Positions 20,940-33,279 of a stretch of 64,000 nt of DNA are shown in pieces; position 1 is the first letter of the stretch, and every line of letters starts with the position of its first letter. The notes beneath the pieces are model-generated. The model ran no database searches. It had not been told where the DNA came from and saw only the letters and a list, made by a program, of their open reading frames with translations. Where the stretch lies: NCBI GenBank assembly GCA_016169945.1, contig JADLSH010000382.1, positions 3,100,001 to 3,164,000 on the forward strand, in the 5' to 3' direction. Source of the DNA: Trachythela sp. YZ-2020. Taxonomy: Eukaryota > Cnidaria > Anthozoa > Malacalcyonacea > Clavulariidae. Both the position numbers and the translations under genes were made by a program.

Positions 20940-21924
20940 CTAATTCTTAATTAATTCGTCGCCTAATATAGTTTAATTGTTCTCGCAGACAAAACTATAC
21001 TGTAGAAATATTTATGTAACAGCGCTCTACACATACAACAAGCTTATGCATGACAGCAAAACAAAATATAAAGAAACGGATCAGTGGGCATGCAACACAG
21101 ACAAGATTTCCCCCGTGTGAGTGTGTAATTCGGTCCCGGTTGCATTCTTGGATGTAACCTCCACGGGCGTGGGGTGACTGTCCCATAACCTTTTGCGAGC
21201 TTGTTCGCTCATGTTATGTCCGGCAGCCGGATAACTGTTTTGAAAAAACTAAATGTCCGGCATGTTTTGTACTACGAAATAAAATCGGATTTTTATAAGA
21301 ATAAACCAACCCCAAACTTAACCTTAAAACTAACCCTAGAAATTCAAAACAAGTTTAACGGTTGTTTCAAATGTAAATATCTCCAGACGTGTTTATTCTC
21401 TGGCAGCAGGACACGCGTCATTCGATAGCTTATGACTATATTTAGTTTGTCCCGGTTCATATTACATATCCAAATTAATTTGCATACATGTTCATAAATT
21501 ATCTAAACATTTTACAATTATTGTTGAAATCATGAGGATCCGCACGGCCAAAAATATGCAACTTTTGCGCCTTCAAGGCGCAAAAGTCCGGAAATGAGAG
21601 TACATTATCTCATTAAATATGATGCGAGAAACTGTCATCAATCGGTAATTATTCTCACTAGTTCGCAGTAGGTACCCCGGTCCTGATCAGTTATTAACAG
21701 GTTATTGATTAAAAATGCATACAGGGAAAAGCAATTTGATATGGTTGTTAAAGATTATTAATGATCTTTATTTTACATAAGACGGGGCATCAAATGTTTT
21801 CCTCCGTCAACACCATTTTTTGGTTCACGCACCTGGAATTTCGGCAGCGCTAGAACCATGTAGCGCTCGTTTTCATTACTCATTGACATTATTGTAGACA
21901 TCTTCTCTGCATTACCAACTGTAC
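20940..21924. other. Intergenic DNA, nothing recognised
   Basis: I see no gene, tRNA or repeat terminus in this stretch. Confidence 0.35.
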
Positions 21925-22563
21925 TACAATGTGCGCGTTATTTACTTGGATATAAATTTACGAATAACTTAGCGTTTCAAGAGTTATATCATTGCGCATT
22001 GAGATTCAAGTTGCTGTGCAATAATTACGATTGGCATCCTAGCTTCAATTGATTAAGCAAAGATGACTACATCTTCTTAATCTGCCAGCAAAAGATGACT
22101 ACATCTTTCTGACACAAGAGCATCCACTAAAAGAATTCTCCGACTAAAATTACATACAGCATTTACATGATGTGGATACGCGCGTTATTTCATGCTGACT
22201 CTTTTATACAAAGGCCGCATATTTTTCATATAGATTTCCAAATAACTTAATATTTCAAGATATATATCACTGCGCATTGAGATTTAAGTTGCTGTGCAAT
22301 AATTGTGATTGGCCTTCTAGATTCAACTGATTAAGCAAAGATGACTACATCTTCTTAATCTGCCAGCAAAAGATGACTACATCTTTCTGACACAAGAGCA
22401 TCCACTAAAAGAATTCCCACTAAAATTACATACAGCATTTACATGATGTGGATACGCGCGTTATTTCATGCTGACTCTTTTATACAAAGGCCGCATATTT
22501 TTCATATAGATTTCCAAATAACTTAATATTTCAAGATATATATCACTGCGCATTGAGATTTAA
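21925..22563. repeat. ~277-bp satellite array, left part
   Basis: About two tandem units, the first more diverged. Each unit carries two copies of AAAGATGACTACATCTT, a GATACGCGCGTTATTTCATG block and AATATTTCAAGATATATATC. The array continues at 26464 after a transposon insertion. Confidence 0.85.
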
Positions 22564-22722
22564 AGGTAGGTTACAGTCGATTCTGCGCATGTGCGGTGAG
22601 TTTGTTATGAGTAGCCTACTCATATTACAATCATAACACGTTTCCAGTCCTAAAGCATAATAAACACACGCGCGGCCGCCTTATAATCAATATTCATTCG
22701 ACTGTCGCCATTGGAAGGAGTG

Positions 22723-24436
22723 ATGGCTGATTCTGGCACATCAAGTACGTTCGGATGTAGATCCTTGAAATATAAGCCATCGTAGCAGATCTGAGGCTAG
22801 AAAAGAATACGACAAGAAAAGAGACGCATCTAAAGTGTCGTTATTTGATGCTTTCGAGAGGTGGAGAGCGTTCAAAGAAGATCACAACCTCAAAACCGAT
22901 CAGCATGTCGCAGAGTTTCTGCTCGATTATTACGCATTGAGAAACACGTTATGGTAAGCATATTAATGATGCAAATAAACCTTTGACCTTTTATGATGAT
23001 TTTACGCTTTTTATTTACTTTCTTTTACGTATTCTGTAATGTTTTAGCAACGTAGAAACTCAAACAGAGAGCACAACGACAATGTGGCCATTGTCTGGCA
23101 CTGAAGATGTGGGGTACATTGTATTTGTTCTCCTTACTAGAAGACGCTCAAAAAGCAGCATGTGTTCGCCAGGTAATGAAGTTGTTGAATCTTTGAGTTT
23201 GTTATACATACTGTATAATTTATGTCAAATTTTGTGTTGTTTATTTATTTCTGTGGCAAGCTTTTGTGGCTTGCAGGCTAGCTACAAAAATAAATAAATA
23301 AAGTACTATGATAAGTGAGAATACAAATATTAACATGTGAGCTTATTGTGTAATATTGTCTACCCATTATGCGTATGTTTTCCAGTCTCATTCATTTTCT
23401 GGCACATGGTGCTTTGTTTTTATCGCAAATAAATTTAGCCTAAGCAATTAAGAAGCTGATTTGAGACTCAATTCAGTCTTGCAGATTTAGTGATTTTACT
23501 TGCAGATTTAGTAGCAAGTAATTGCATTGTTCGGTATGATATACAGTATTAAGATTTTTATATACGAAGTATTTACAATTTACCAGATTTGATCAAAATC
23601 CTATTGTCGAAGAAACCATGTCTGCCAGTAGTGGAGAAAGTGATGATGACTTTGGTGATGACATATCGGATCTGACTATCCAGCCACCAAACATACTGTC
23701 TCCTACTGATGATTTTCCTCAGTAAGTATATGTAAGCCATCAACACAACCCTTAAAAGTCTGTTGTCAAACCTGTATTAAACAGACATCCTCAGGGAGCA
23801 GGTTAGTGTCTGCTGAACAGAGGCTGTTAGGGTATTATTAAAGTGGCATAAACTGATAAAGAGTTAGTCTATAATGTAATTAGCCTTTCTCACACGGCAA
23901 ATATTCCCCATTTTTGGGTACATGTTTTAAAAAACTTGTCTTTATATACCATATGATTTATGTATGTACAGTATTACAGTACATGCATGCAAGTAATACA
24001 TACTTAATGCACAATTTAGATTGGATCCTGCTTTGATGAACCGTTAATAGAGGATGTATTAAATGTAACTATAAATGGGCATGATGGAGATGAGCATGAA
24101 GATGGAGATGAGCCTGAAGGTGGAAATAGCGAAGGAGGAACCAAGACAACGACATCATCAGAGTACATCTCTACCGTAGAAGAGGTTACCCTACAAGAAG
24201 CCATAAAGATGGAAAAGTGTATTGTATTTACAGACACTCTTATGTCATTGATTACATCTATACATGGGAGTGTTTGTAAACGACCAGATTGTGGCCGTTC
24301 ATTGATTTATAGAAAGATGTATCGGGGAACCTGTCTTGTGGTATCCTGGGGGTGTCAGTCTGGCCATGTTGGTGGGAGATGGGCAGCTCAACCCAATAAG
24401 TTAATTGTTCCCATACTATTTTTAGTATTGAACTGA
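22723..24436 (+). pseudogene. Kolobok transposase remnant, core deleted
   Basis: Exon-like pieces align with the transposase of the second element. 22790-22950 contains LFDAFERWRAFKEDHNLKTD (the other copy has LFEHFERWRTLL). 23600-23722 is an acidic stretch ending at a GTAAGT donor. 24020-24400 contains HGSVCKRPDCGRSL and SWGCQSGHVGGRW, the Cys-rich zinc-binding block. The reading frame breaks near 22785 and runs into a stop at 24434. The DGR/DSPGH catalytic region that should follow is absent. Confidence 0.7.
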
Positions 24437-24904
24437 GCCACTAGTAAATAACAAAAAAACAAAACTGCCTGCTAGAACTTCTTGTTAATAACCACATGCA
24501 AGAATTTGTTAACACAAAGGCTCTCCTCTTATTTATAATTCCATATCCAGCAAATAATGGAAGTAAACCCTAACGTTACCTGTATTGACTGTGAATCGGC
24601 AAACAATAACTTGTTCTGATCATGTGAGAATCAGGGGGAAATTGTGATAGGCTAAACAATAATTATATAGAATAATATGACACGATAGACTATAAATCCG
24701 AAATTATGCACTAATAATATGAAGATGTGACAGAACAATTATCTTTTGTTTGTCGATTCGCAGTCTATTCACAGGAAACAAAATATCTGTGTACACTGTG
24801 CACAGGCTACTAATTCCATAATGCAGGCAAGTTAAATTGTCTGCTTTTAGACAAAATAGAACATAAATAAAGGATCATATGCTTAATATCTACAAGTGTG
24901 CAGG

Positions 24905-26013
24905 CCTATATCCTGTGTACACACCATTGGGTGAAGGGTAACGAGCACGTATGGCAACAACACAGCAGCTTGGAACAACCCTTCTGGTACCCCTTCCCAA
25001 CCTTCCATGTTGCCATAGTACATATTGTCTATATCCTGTATCTCATTGCAATCTCCAGAACATTGCCATCAGTAACTACTTGTCTAAATACATTTGTTCT
25101 GTAAATGCATGGACGTCTTACTGTTGCACAGCATTTGTTCTCATCCTGCGTTGGCATAACAATGCAGTGGCCACAATTGCACCACTCAGGGGTTTCGTTG
25201 TCGGGATCTGGGCTTGGTGGTTGTGGTTGATCCGTGCCTGCCAACTCAACTTATATAAATATAATAAAAGCCGACCTATAGTTTTCTTACCACCAACTGC
25301 TGTTCATGGTTGGCTTGATTTTCAGCAGCATCTGGCTCTTCATTTAAACGCCCCCTTCCAGTTCCACGACTTCCTCTTCCACGACCTCCTCTTACACGAC
25401 CTCCTCTTCCACGCCCTCCTCTTCCACGCCCTCCTCTTGTTTGACCTCAACCTCTTCCCCTAGAAGAATTCTAGCTCTTCCTCTGCCATGTCCTCTCCTA
25501 TCTCTTCACTTTCTATCAACTCCTCCTCTACCTTGCTTTCCAGTTCTTGCATTGAGAAATCAGAATCCTAAAAAAGTATAGTGTGAAAGTGAATAAAACT
25601 GTTCTTATATTAATGCAAAGAAAAAAAATAAGTATTTTATTCTTCTATCGATCTGAGGGTGACATCAGTGAGTTACATATTTCAGATTTTTCCAGGCGAT
25701 AATTGCAAATCATACATAATTTTTGTATATAATATACACAAAAGATTTGAATACTTACTGTGTCTTCACTGTCACTCTCTTGGGCCCTTCTGTTGTTCAT
25801 GCAGTATCCAAAATCGTCTCCATGGCACGCGCTAGAACAAAAGCTGTTTACGCTTTTACACGCACAATAATTCCGCCCTTTTTCGCGAAGACAGGCGCCG
25901 CGACAAGAACATGTAGTGATATTGTTGTCTACATTGGGCACTGCAGCAACACTTTCGATCACACTTGTTTCGAATTCGTCAAGCGAGAGGCTTTCTTCCA
26001 GTACTTCTGCCAT
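24905..26013 (-). pseudogene. Accessory gene of Kolobok 1: CXC-like plus P2RX7_C, broken
   Basis: Exon 1 (26013-25759, 85 codons, donor GTAAGT) encodes an acidic start and a cysteine cluster with CSCRGAC, CACKS and CSSACH. Exon 2 begins near 25567 after TTTTAG (DSDFSMQELE) and later encodes Arg/Gly repeats at about 25350-25440, but a stop and a frame change interrupt it. Exon 3 (about 25244-24905) contains [24 protein letters not shown], then, after a deletion of roughly 23 residues and a frameshift, [16 protein letters not shown] and [12 protein letters not shown]. These match the P2X7 ballast domain. It runs tail-to-tail with the transposase remnant. Confidence 0.75.
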
Positions 26014-26463
26014 GACTGCAACAACAACTCTGGCAACATGTTTCGAACGAGAGATACCACATGAAATATTTTCATGATTATACACATTTATAACACTTCC
26101 AAGTCATTAAATTCCAAAAGTAAACACAAATATTTATCATTCAATGATCGAACTCGCACTTTCGGGATTTCGCCGCTCTGGCTGTTGCCTTTTGATCTAG
26201 CTGACCACACAAGGTTCAAAGCGGCCTCTTTATTCACGATTTTTCAATTAAAAGTCGTATAAAGATTTAAAAGTGTAGAAAAAGTACAAATTGTGAAACA
26301 TATCAAACATTGCACTCCTTACGTCGCAAATTATGTCGAATGTACTGAATCGTGTTCCGAACACCTGTTATATACTTCATGTTATATAGTCAATGTGGTT
26401 CAAAACAAAAACAAAAAATGTAAACACAGCCCGCGCATGCGCAGAATCGACTGTAACCTACCT

Positions 26464-28565
26464 TTAAGTTGCTGTGTAATAATTATGATTGGCCTTCTAG
26501 ATTCAACTGATTAAGCAAAGATGACTACATCTTCTTAATCTGCCAGCAAAAGATGACTACATCTTTCTGGCACAACTGGAGCATCCACTAAAAGAATTCT
26601 CACTAAAATTACATACAGCATTTACATGATGTGGATACGCGCGTTATTTCATGCTGACTCTTTTATACAAAGGTCGCATATTTTTCATATAAATTTCCAA
26701 ATAACTTAATATTTCAAGATATATATCATTGCGCATTGAGATTTAAGTTGCTGTGCAATAATTATGATTGGCCTTCTAGATTCAACTGATTAAGCAAAGA
26801 TGACTACATCTTCTTAATCTGCCAGCAAAAGATGACTTCATCTTTCTGGCACAAGAGCATCCACTAAAAGAATTCTCACTAAAATTACATACAGCATTTA
26901 CATGATGTGGATACGCGCGTTATTTCATGCTGACTCTTTTATACAAAGGCCGCATATTTTTCATATAGATTTCCAAATAACTTAATATTTCAAGATATAT
27001 ATCATTGCGCAGTGAGATTTAAGTTGCTGTGCAATAATTGTGATTGGCCTTCTAGATTCAACTGATTAAGCAAAGATGACTACATCTTCTTAATCTGCCA
27101 GCAAAAGATGACTACATCGTTCTGACACAAGAGCATCCACTAAAAGAATTCTCCGACTAAAATTACATACAGCATTTACATGATGTGGATACGCGCGTTA
27201 TTTCATGCTGACTCTTTTATACAAAGGCCGCATATTTTTCATATAGATTTCCAAATAACTTAATATTTCAAGATATATATCACTGCGCATTGAGATTTAA
27301 GTTGCTGTGTAATAATTATGATTGGCCTTCTAGATTCAACTGATTAAGCAAAGATGACTACATCTTCTTAATCTGCCAGCAAAAGATGACTACATCTTTC
27401 TGGCACAAGAGCATCCACTAAAATAATTCCCACTAAAATTACATACAGCATTTACATGATGTGGAGACGCGCGTTATTTCATGCTGACTCTTTTATACAA
27501 AGGCCGCATATTTTTCATATAAATTTCCAAATAACTTAATATTTCAAGATATATATCATTGCGCATTGAGATTTAAGTTGCTGTGCAATAATTATGATTG
27601 GCCTTCTAGATTCAACTGATTAAGCAAAGATGACTACATCTTCTTAATCTGCCAGCAAAAGATGACTTCATCTTTCTGGCACAAGAGCATCCACTAAAAG
27701 AATTCTCACTAAAATTACATACAGCATTTACATGATGTGGGTACGCGCGTTATTTTATGCTGACTTTTTTATACAAAGGCCGCATATTTTTCATATAAAT
27801 TTCCAAATAACTTAATATTTCAAGATATATATCATTGCGCAGTGAGATTTAAGTTGCTGTGCAATAATTGTGATTGGCCTTCTAGATTCAACTGATTAAG
27901 CAAAGATGACTACATCTTCTTAATCTGCCAGCAAAAGATGACTTCATCTTTCTGGCACAAGAGCATCCACTAAAAGAATTCTCACTAAAATTACATACAG
28001 CATTTACATGATGTGGGTACGCGCGTTATTTCATGCTGACTCTTTTATATATGAAAGGCCGCATATATTTAATATAAATTTCCAAATAACTTAATATTTC
28101 AAGATATATATCACTGCGCATTGAGATTTAAGTTGCTGTGCAATAATTGTGATTGGCCTTCTAGATTCAACTGATATTAAGCAAAGATGACTACATCTTC
28201 TTAATCTGCCAGCAAAAGATGACTACATCTTTCTGGCACAAGAGCATCCACTAAAAGAATTCTCACTAAAATTACATACAGCATTTACATGATGTGGAGA
28301 CGCGCGTTATTTCATGCTGACTCTTTTATACAAAGGCCGCATATATAATATAAATTTCCAAATAACTTAATATTTCAAGTTATATATCATTGCGCATTGA
28401 GATTTAAGTTGCTCAGTTGCTGTGCAATAATTATGATTGGCCTTCTAGATTCAACTGCATGATTAAGCAAAAATGACTACATCTTCTTAATCTGCTAGCA
28501 AAAGATGACTACATCTTTCTGGCACAAGAGCATCCACTAAAAGAATTCTCACTAACATTACAACA
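26464..28565. repeat. ~277-bp satellite array, right part
   Basis: About eight head-to-tail units with spacing of 274-288 bp and a few percent divergence. The last two units carry small insertions. No unit has a conserved reading frame. Confidence 0.88.
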
Positions 28566-29925
28566 ACATCGTTATGTTGTAGCGCGGTACGCGCGAATTT
28601 ATAAGGCGACAACATGGAGCTGAACGTTGTGGCGCGGGATGCTAAATAATCTTACTAAATATAATTGGTTCTGATTGAGTATATGTTTCCAGATATCGTT
28701 TCATTGCATGAGATGCTGGTGCGCATTTGCGCGATTTTATGTCGGATATGCTTCTCTGAATCTGATGTACTGTCGCCATACTTATCTTATTGTATTGTTC
28801 CAGAGATCTGGTTGACCATGCTATTCACCGTCTGCTACGTGCTGTATTCCATCCGCTCGGCTTTATTTCTACTCCTTGACTGAACGCCAGAACAAGAATA
28901 TTACAAAGGAAGTTATCGAAATGACGAAATATATACTATAGCCAACTGCATATTGCTATTCGCCAACTGCATCGGCTGATCGAAAATATACTTCGCGGCT
29001 CACGCAGTATTAAATTTGGCGCGTACTCTACCATGCATGCTAAATCTTAAATGATGGCGTTGACAAATGGAACGCTATTTACTATTTAGTAAACTATTAC
29101 ATGAGTTATCAATATTTAAACCAAGCGCAAACTCTTTGATTAAATTACATCTGCATCTGGTCATGAAGTGAGTAAATTTAATTAATACATTTCAACCCTC
29201 AAACGCCTGCCTTTCGGATGCCTTGGAAACGAACACCTTTTGCCTTAATTTTTTCACACATCGTGCGGGTCCTCATGAAATCGGAATTGCCAGAGCAAGA
29301 TTTATTATTTTCGAGCAAGTGTTACCACACGAATTGTAGCTCATGTAAAAAGGAATATTATTGGAAAGTTTCATTGCATTTGAAGAAGTAGAACTATTTT
29401 TATTTTTTGAAAGTTGCATCAAAATGCCGAGATCGTTGAAATTTGATTCCCGCACGCCATATAAGGTCAGTGTTGATTGCAATGACATCACGAGGAATCG
29501 ATTGCCGGTACTTTCAATACGCCAGGGTGCAAAGTCGCGGAGATTTTAGGTTCCGAAGTTGTCCGAGCGTGCGCCGACAAAACCGTCTTTCGGAATAAAT
29601 ATTATATTTTGACGAGAATTGCCGTAAAAGGGCTAGATTATGTCCTATGATTACAAAAATGGTATCAAACTAAAGGGATTGGAAATCCCCGTCGAATGGG
29701 TAGGTAGGAAGCGAAATGAATATATAATTAGTTTGTATTATTGTTAATTTGTAAACAAATACAACTACGGAGGTGTTTGAAAGGGGCTAAGTCGGCCGCG
29801 TAGCGTTGTAAACAAACACAATTTACTTCTCTAAAGAGATCATAAAACGCTGAATCGAACGGTGGTATTGTCATCTACATAGCATGCACTGAACCGAAGT
29901 TATGAAACTGCAAAATTAGTGAAAA
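28566..29925. other. Intergenic DNA after the satellite, no supported gene
   Basis: Short reading frames occur, but none has splice sites, domain motifs or codon pattern that I can support. A palindromic block TTTGTAAACAAA and TTGTAAACAAACAC lies near 29745-29820. Confidence 0.35.
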
Positions 29926-29953
29926 TTCTAAGACGATATCGTCTTAGAATTGA
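29926..29953. repeat. Perfect 28-bp palindrome
   Basis: It is centred on CTAAGACGATATCGTCTTAG. It may be a regulatory site or the relic of a hairpin element. Confidence 0.6.
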
Positions 29954-29982
29954 TACCCGCTTCCAATAAAGAGTTAAGAAAA

Positions 29983-30066
29983 ATTGTTACAACGGGGAAA
30001 TGAACCCGCGACATACTCTTCGCAGACCACTTCGCATACTTAAGCCACTAACCAGCTCACTATATT
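29983..30066 (-). repeat. tRNA-derived SINE head
   Basis: The minus strand carries an A-box-like GTGAGCTGGTTAGTGG and a B box GCGGGTTCATTTCC separated by an anticodon-arm-like stretch. The stems do not pair well enough for a functional tRNA. I interpret it as the Pol III promoter region of a SINE. Confidence 0.5.
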
Positions 30067-30289
30067 TCAATTCTATCGCAAAAATACTTTTTATATTGAT
30101 ATTGTATATTGTAGTACAAAATGTAGGCTCAATTACACAATCACACGGGAGGCAAATCGTAATGATATAGATAACATTGACAATGAACGAAAAAAAATTT
30201 CGAACATAAAGACAATTTCTTCACTGAAAGAACATGCATAAAGACAATTTCGAAAACAACACAAAAATGGAAAAATGTCCATTAATTAT

Positions 30290-30549
30290 AACCCTGCTAA
30301 AAGTGAGTTCGGAAAACGCAGTGAAATAATTCTTGATGAAATCAATCCTAATATGAGAGGAATTTTAAAAGTATAAACCAATGGATAAACACGAAAAATG
30401 TAATTGAATGGTTTGACAACATAAAAGAAAAAAACAGGCACACTCTTATTACGTTTGACATCGTTGATTTCTATCCATCAATTTGGGAAGACGTACTCGA
30501 CCAAGCATTATCTTGGGCTTCGAATTTGACAAATAAGCAAAGACGAAAC
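30290..30549 (+). pseudogene. Reverse-transcriptase-like fragment (FDIVDFYPSI)
   Basis: Two frames joined by one frameshift near 30375 read NPAKSEFGKRSEIILDEIN and then NQWINTKNVIEWF...LITFDIVDFYPSIWEDVL. The FDIxxFYPSI block resembles reverse-transcriptase motif A with the first catalytic Asp. The fragment stops at a GACC microsatellite and a MITE. The retroelement family is uncertain; similar ORFs are repeated in cnidarian genomes as I recall them. Confidence 0.5.
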
Positions 30550-30576
30550 GACCGACCGACCGACATACCCTCTTAA

Positions 30577-30784
30577 GCCCGTTCTCCACTAGGCGAATTT
30601 GTTCGCCCGACGCGAAGTGAAATATAAATCCGGTAACGTGATTGGCTAGCGAAAAAATTCGCTGCGAAAAAGTAGGATCGCTTTCTACTTTTTCGCGGCG
30701 AATTTTTTCGCTACCCAATCACGTTGCCGAAATTGGTTTTTCGCTTCGCTTCGCGCGAACAAATTCGCCTAGTGGAGAACGGGC
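30577..30784. mobile_element. PIF/Harbinger-like MITE with TAA TSD
   Basis: A 208-bp near-palindrome starting GCCCGTTCTCCACTAGGCG. TAA lies on both sides (30574-30576 and 30785-30787). It interrupts or abuts the reverse-transcriptase fragment. Confidence 0.7.
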
Positions 30785-31929
30785 TAAATAGAGACGCGAG
30801 CACGCGTTTACAAACAAGTCAGGACGTTTAGCAGTAATATTATTCAGTAAGAATGTAACGCCACGTTTTGGGATTTTTTATACATTGGTAGTCATGTTGT
30901 CAATATTATTTATGGAGCCAGGGTACGAGATGTATTTACCCATGATTTGTGATTTTATCCAAAAAAAACTGTTCAAAGTTGAAATGTTTTAATTTTCAAA
31001 ACAATTTCAGTATAGCTATAAAACACATATTATTGCTATGTATCATATATGTACAAGCTATAGTTTTTATTAGGGACGGACCATTAGAAAAGTGATGGGG
31101 GATGTGGAGAAAAAGCAACAAAAAAATTCCCAGAAAAAAATTAGGAAAAAAAATCTACCTAGGCATTAATAATACAGACCAACTGTGAAGTGAATAACAC
31201 AAGTTCGGACTGGAAATAAAAGTTCGACTCCTGAGTAAATATTGGCCAGGACTAACTTGATTGCCAATAGGCACAACACTTAAATGAAGAATTCAACATT
31301 ATACTAGAAATACATCATGCAGAATCCCCTCGCATATTCGAACTCAGTAATATAAATATTTGTACTTTGTAGATATGTTATTACGTACTCTTTTAGCTTT
31401 GGTTGCTGTAAAATTTAACCTTAGACATTTCACAAAAACGTCAAAAATTTTCAGAAAACTTCAACTGTTTTTTGACAGTATATTTTTTTACATTTATCTT
31501 TAAAATGAAGTTTTTGACATTACGTTGTTTCTTCAAAATTCAAATTTAAACTTGCTAAAATACCTTTTAGGTTTAATCGATATTATAATAACCTCACAGA
31601 GTGACATACGCTTTTGCAAATCCACAAACTAAACTATGCAAAATAGACACTTACCCGTTCAAAACACTTCAAAAGTGTCCTTTTTTCAGCCATTCGACTC
31701 CTTCACGTTTATCTTGTTTTGAAGACTCTGTTTATCGGTATGTTTTTCCAGTAGCCCGAGTATTAAAAATCATTTTTGATGCATAACAAAATTTTTATCC
31801 GTAAATTTTTTTTTAAATGTTTATCCGTATGTTTCTCTCGAACAGAACTCGCGCATGCGTATAACGTAGATAACCCTGAACCGTCCATGGCATCGCGGCG
31901 GACGACTTTGGATTCCCCTATGTTTTCAC
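30785..31929. other. Intergenic DNA, no supported gene
   Basis: AT-rich. A GC-rich patch at 31845-31915 contains CGCGCATGCG (NRF1-like) followed by ATGGCATCG. A similar arrangement occurs at 42545-42615. These could be promoter relics or parts of one repeat. Confidence 0.35.
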
Positions 31930-32065
31930 ATACCCGGGTGTAAATATCCGAGCGGAATTAGTACCCTCGCTAATCTAGGCTATATATGCTAGGCTATATA
32001 TGCTAGCTTTACACGGCGCTTTCGCACGGCGCTTCGCGCCGGCTTCGCGCCGAGCTTATAATGCC
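31930..32065. repeat. Partial copy of repeat family B
   Basis: It shares CCGGGTGTAAATA, CCGAGCGGAATTAGTACCC and the GCGCTTCGCGCC palindrome with 15400-15470 and 50125-50205. It marks the point where the tandem duplicate of the membrane-protein gene is truncated. Confidence 0.65.
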
Positions 32066-32252
32066 CACTGGCATGCAAATTAGCGCCACTCTAAAACAAA
32101 CATAATCAACTATATTTCCATTTTGTGGCCATCACATATCCAACCCAATCTTTTCAAGTCCAAGGATCCAGCTGCTTCTGGGCGACCAATTGTCTTCAAT
32201 TGTTGTCATCAAAATATTTGAATGAATGAAGCTAATGCGCTGCTTTTAAACA

Positions 32253-32566
32253 CATGGATGGATCCAGCTTGATTTGATAAGCAGGGCGTGGTCGGTGACC
32301 GAGGAAGGGCGAATCACCACTGAGAGCCTCCTATAGGGTCAAGGGAGTTATCTTGCCAGAAATGTTTTGAAAAATAAGACTGCCTATATATAGATGGTCA
32401 AAAAGGTCCATCAATGGCCCAATGTTATATTTTTGTTTGATAAATGCCCTGTCAAATCCAAAATTTGGATTTGATATGGGAATTGGCACCCCTCCTGCAC
32501 CCCCCCCTTGGCCAAGGCTAGGAGGGGTGCGCACCCCCTGCACCTCCCCAGTAAATCCATCCCTGT
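32253..32566. mobile_element. hAT-type MITE, exact 8-bp TSD
   Basis: The ends CATGGATGGATCC and AAATCCATCCCTG are flanked by TTTAAACA on both sides (32245-32252 and 32567-32574). The interior has paired C-rich and G-rich tracts. Confidence 0.72.
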
Positions 32567-32678
32567 TTAAACAAGAGCAATAGTTTAGATTCATCTTATT
32601 ACTTTAAATTCACAGTTTTCAAAGCAGACACACACCCGTACCCAGAGAAGGCAATGGCTATTGAAACACAAGCCATAA

Positions 32679-32922
32679 AGGCCTGATTCTACGGCGAAAT
32701 TATTCGCGAGAAATTGTGTCTGCAGAATACGGATGGCTGCACATCAGTGATTTTATTCAATTCCCCCACTTCTTTCGCAGTGAGTAGAACTAACTTTTAC
32801 TCACTGGCGAAGCGAAATTTTTTCTCGCGAACCCTGATTTATATTTTCTGCGCATGCGTCAATTCATTTCGTGCGAAATTTTTTGCATTTCGCTGAGAAA
32901 AAGCACTCGTGGAATCAGACCT
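32679..32922. mobile_element. PIF/Harbinger-like MITE with TAA TSD
   Basis: The ends AGGCCTGATTCTAC and GTGGAATCAGACCT are flanked by TAA at 32676-32678 and 32923-32925. It is 244 bp and contains CTGCGCATGCG. Confidence 0.65.
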
Positions 32923-33279
32923 TAATGCGGACACTGCCCTCTCTGGCATTAACAACACCAAGAATACAAATTATATTATATTTAATATATCTAATCTGTG
33001 TCAAGGTCACGAAGAGTTTCGAAGAAACACGCACGACTTCATTAAGCATGACTTAATTAGTGACGTAATTAGGTATCTCTCGCACCGGTCCACTTCGATG
33101 CGATTACGTCATTGTTTTCCAACTGATCTATAATACGTTCTGGACGGTTTGACACTTGCTGGCCAAAAGCTTGATACAAAAAATAACACACGCGAGGTTT
33201 GTTATACGCGATGTGCGTATTGAAGTTTAACATTGTGATGCATAGTTTACACATAGAGTTATATTTTTCGACATACCGT

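Larger units (their letters stand above)
22564..26463. mobile_element. Kolobok-type transposon 1, inserted in the satellite
   Basis: A 3900-bp element with about 30-bp terminal inverted repeats starting AGGTAGGTTACAGTCGATTC and a duplicated TTAA (22560-22563 and 26464-26467). It splits one satellite unit cleanly. It carries two convergent broken genes: a transposase remnant (plus) and a CXC/P2RX7_C accessory gene (minus). The transposase catalytic core is deleted, so it is non-autonomous. Its ends resemble those of the element at 35166-42042 (shared TACAGTC and TGCGCAT). Confidence 0.85.
32066..33150 (-). pseudogene. Truncated tandem duplicate of the small membrane-protein gene
   Basis: Three landmarks match 33940-34960 in order and orientation at an offset of about 1.8-1.9 kb. 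They are the intron end with its acceptor (CTCTAAAACAAAC, 32090), the exon 1 start (ATGAAGTCG on the minus strand near 33032) and the upstream region with paired TGACGT sites (33061 and 33105). The reading frame after MKS is lost and the transmembrane exon is cut a few bases after its acceptor. Two MITEs (32253-32566 and 32679-32922) have inserted. Confidence 0.55.

Noticed and set aside
24951..25463. Plus-strand 170-codon frame
   Set aside because: It is the antisense shadow of the P2RX7_C and Arg/Gly-rich exons of the Kolobok 1 accessory gene.
26464..28565. Possible CRISPR-like array
   Set aside because: Units are about 277 bp with no short repeat and unique spacer structure. It is a eukaryotic satellite.
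28665..28883. Hydrophobic 72-codon frame resembling a membrane protein
   Set aside because: Hydrophobicity follows from T-rich sequence. There is no splice support or repeat conservation.
32909..33133. Plus-strand reading frame resembling the one at 34860-34970
   Set aside because: The similarity reflects the duplicated promoter region on the opposite strand, not a conserved protein.
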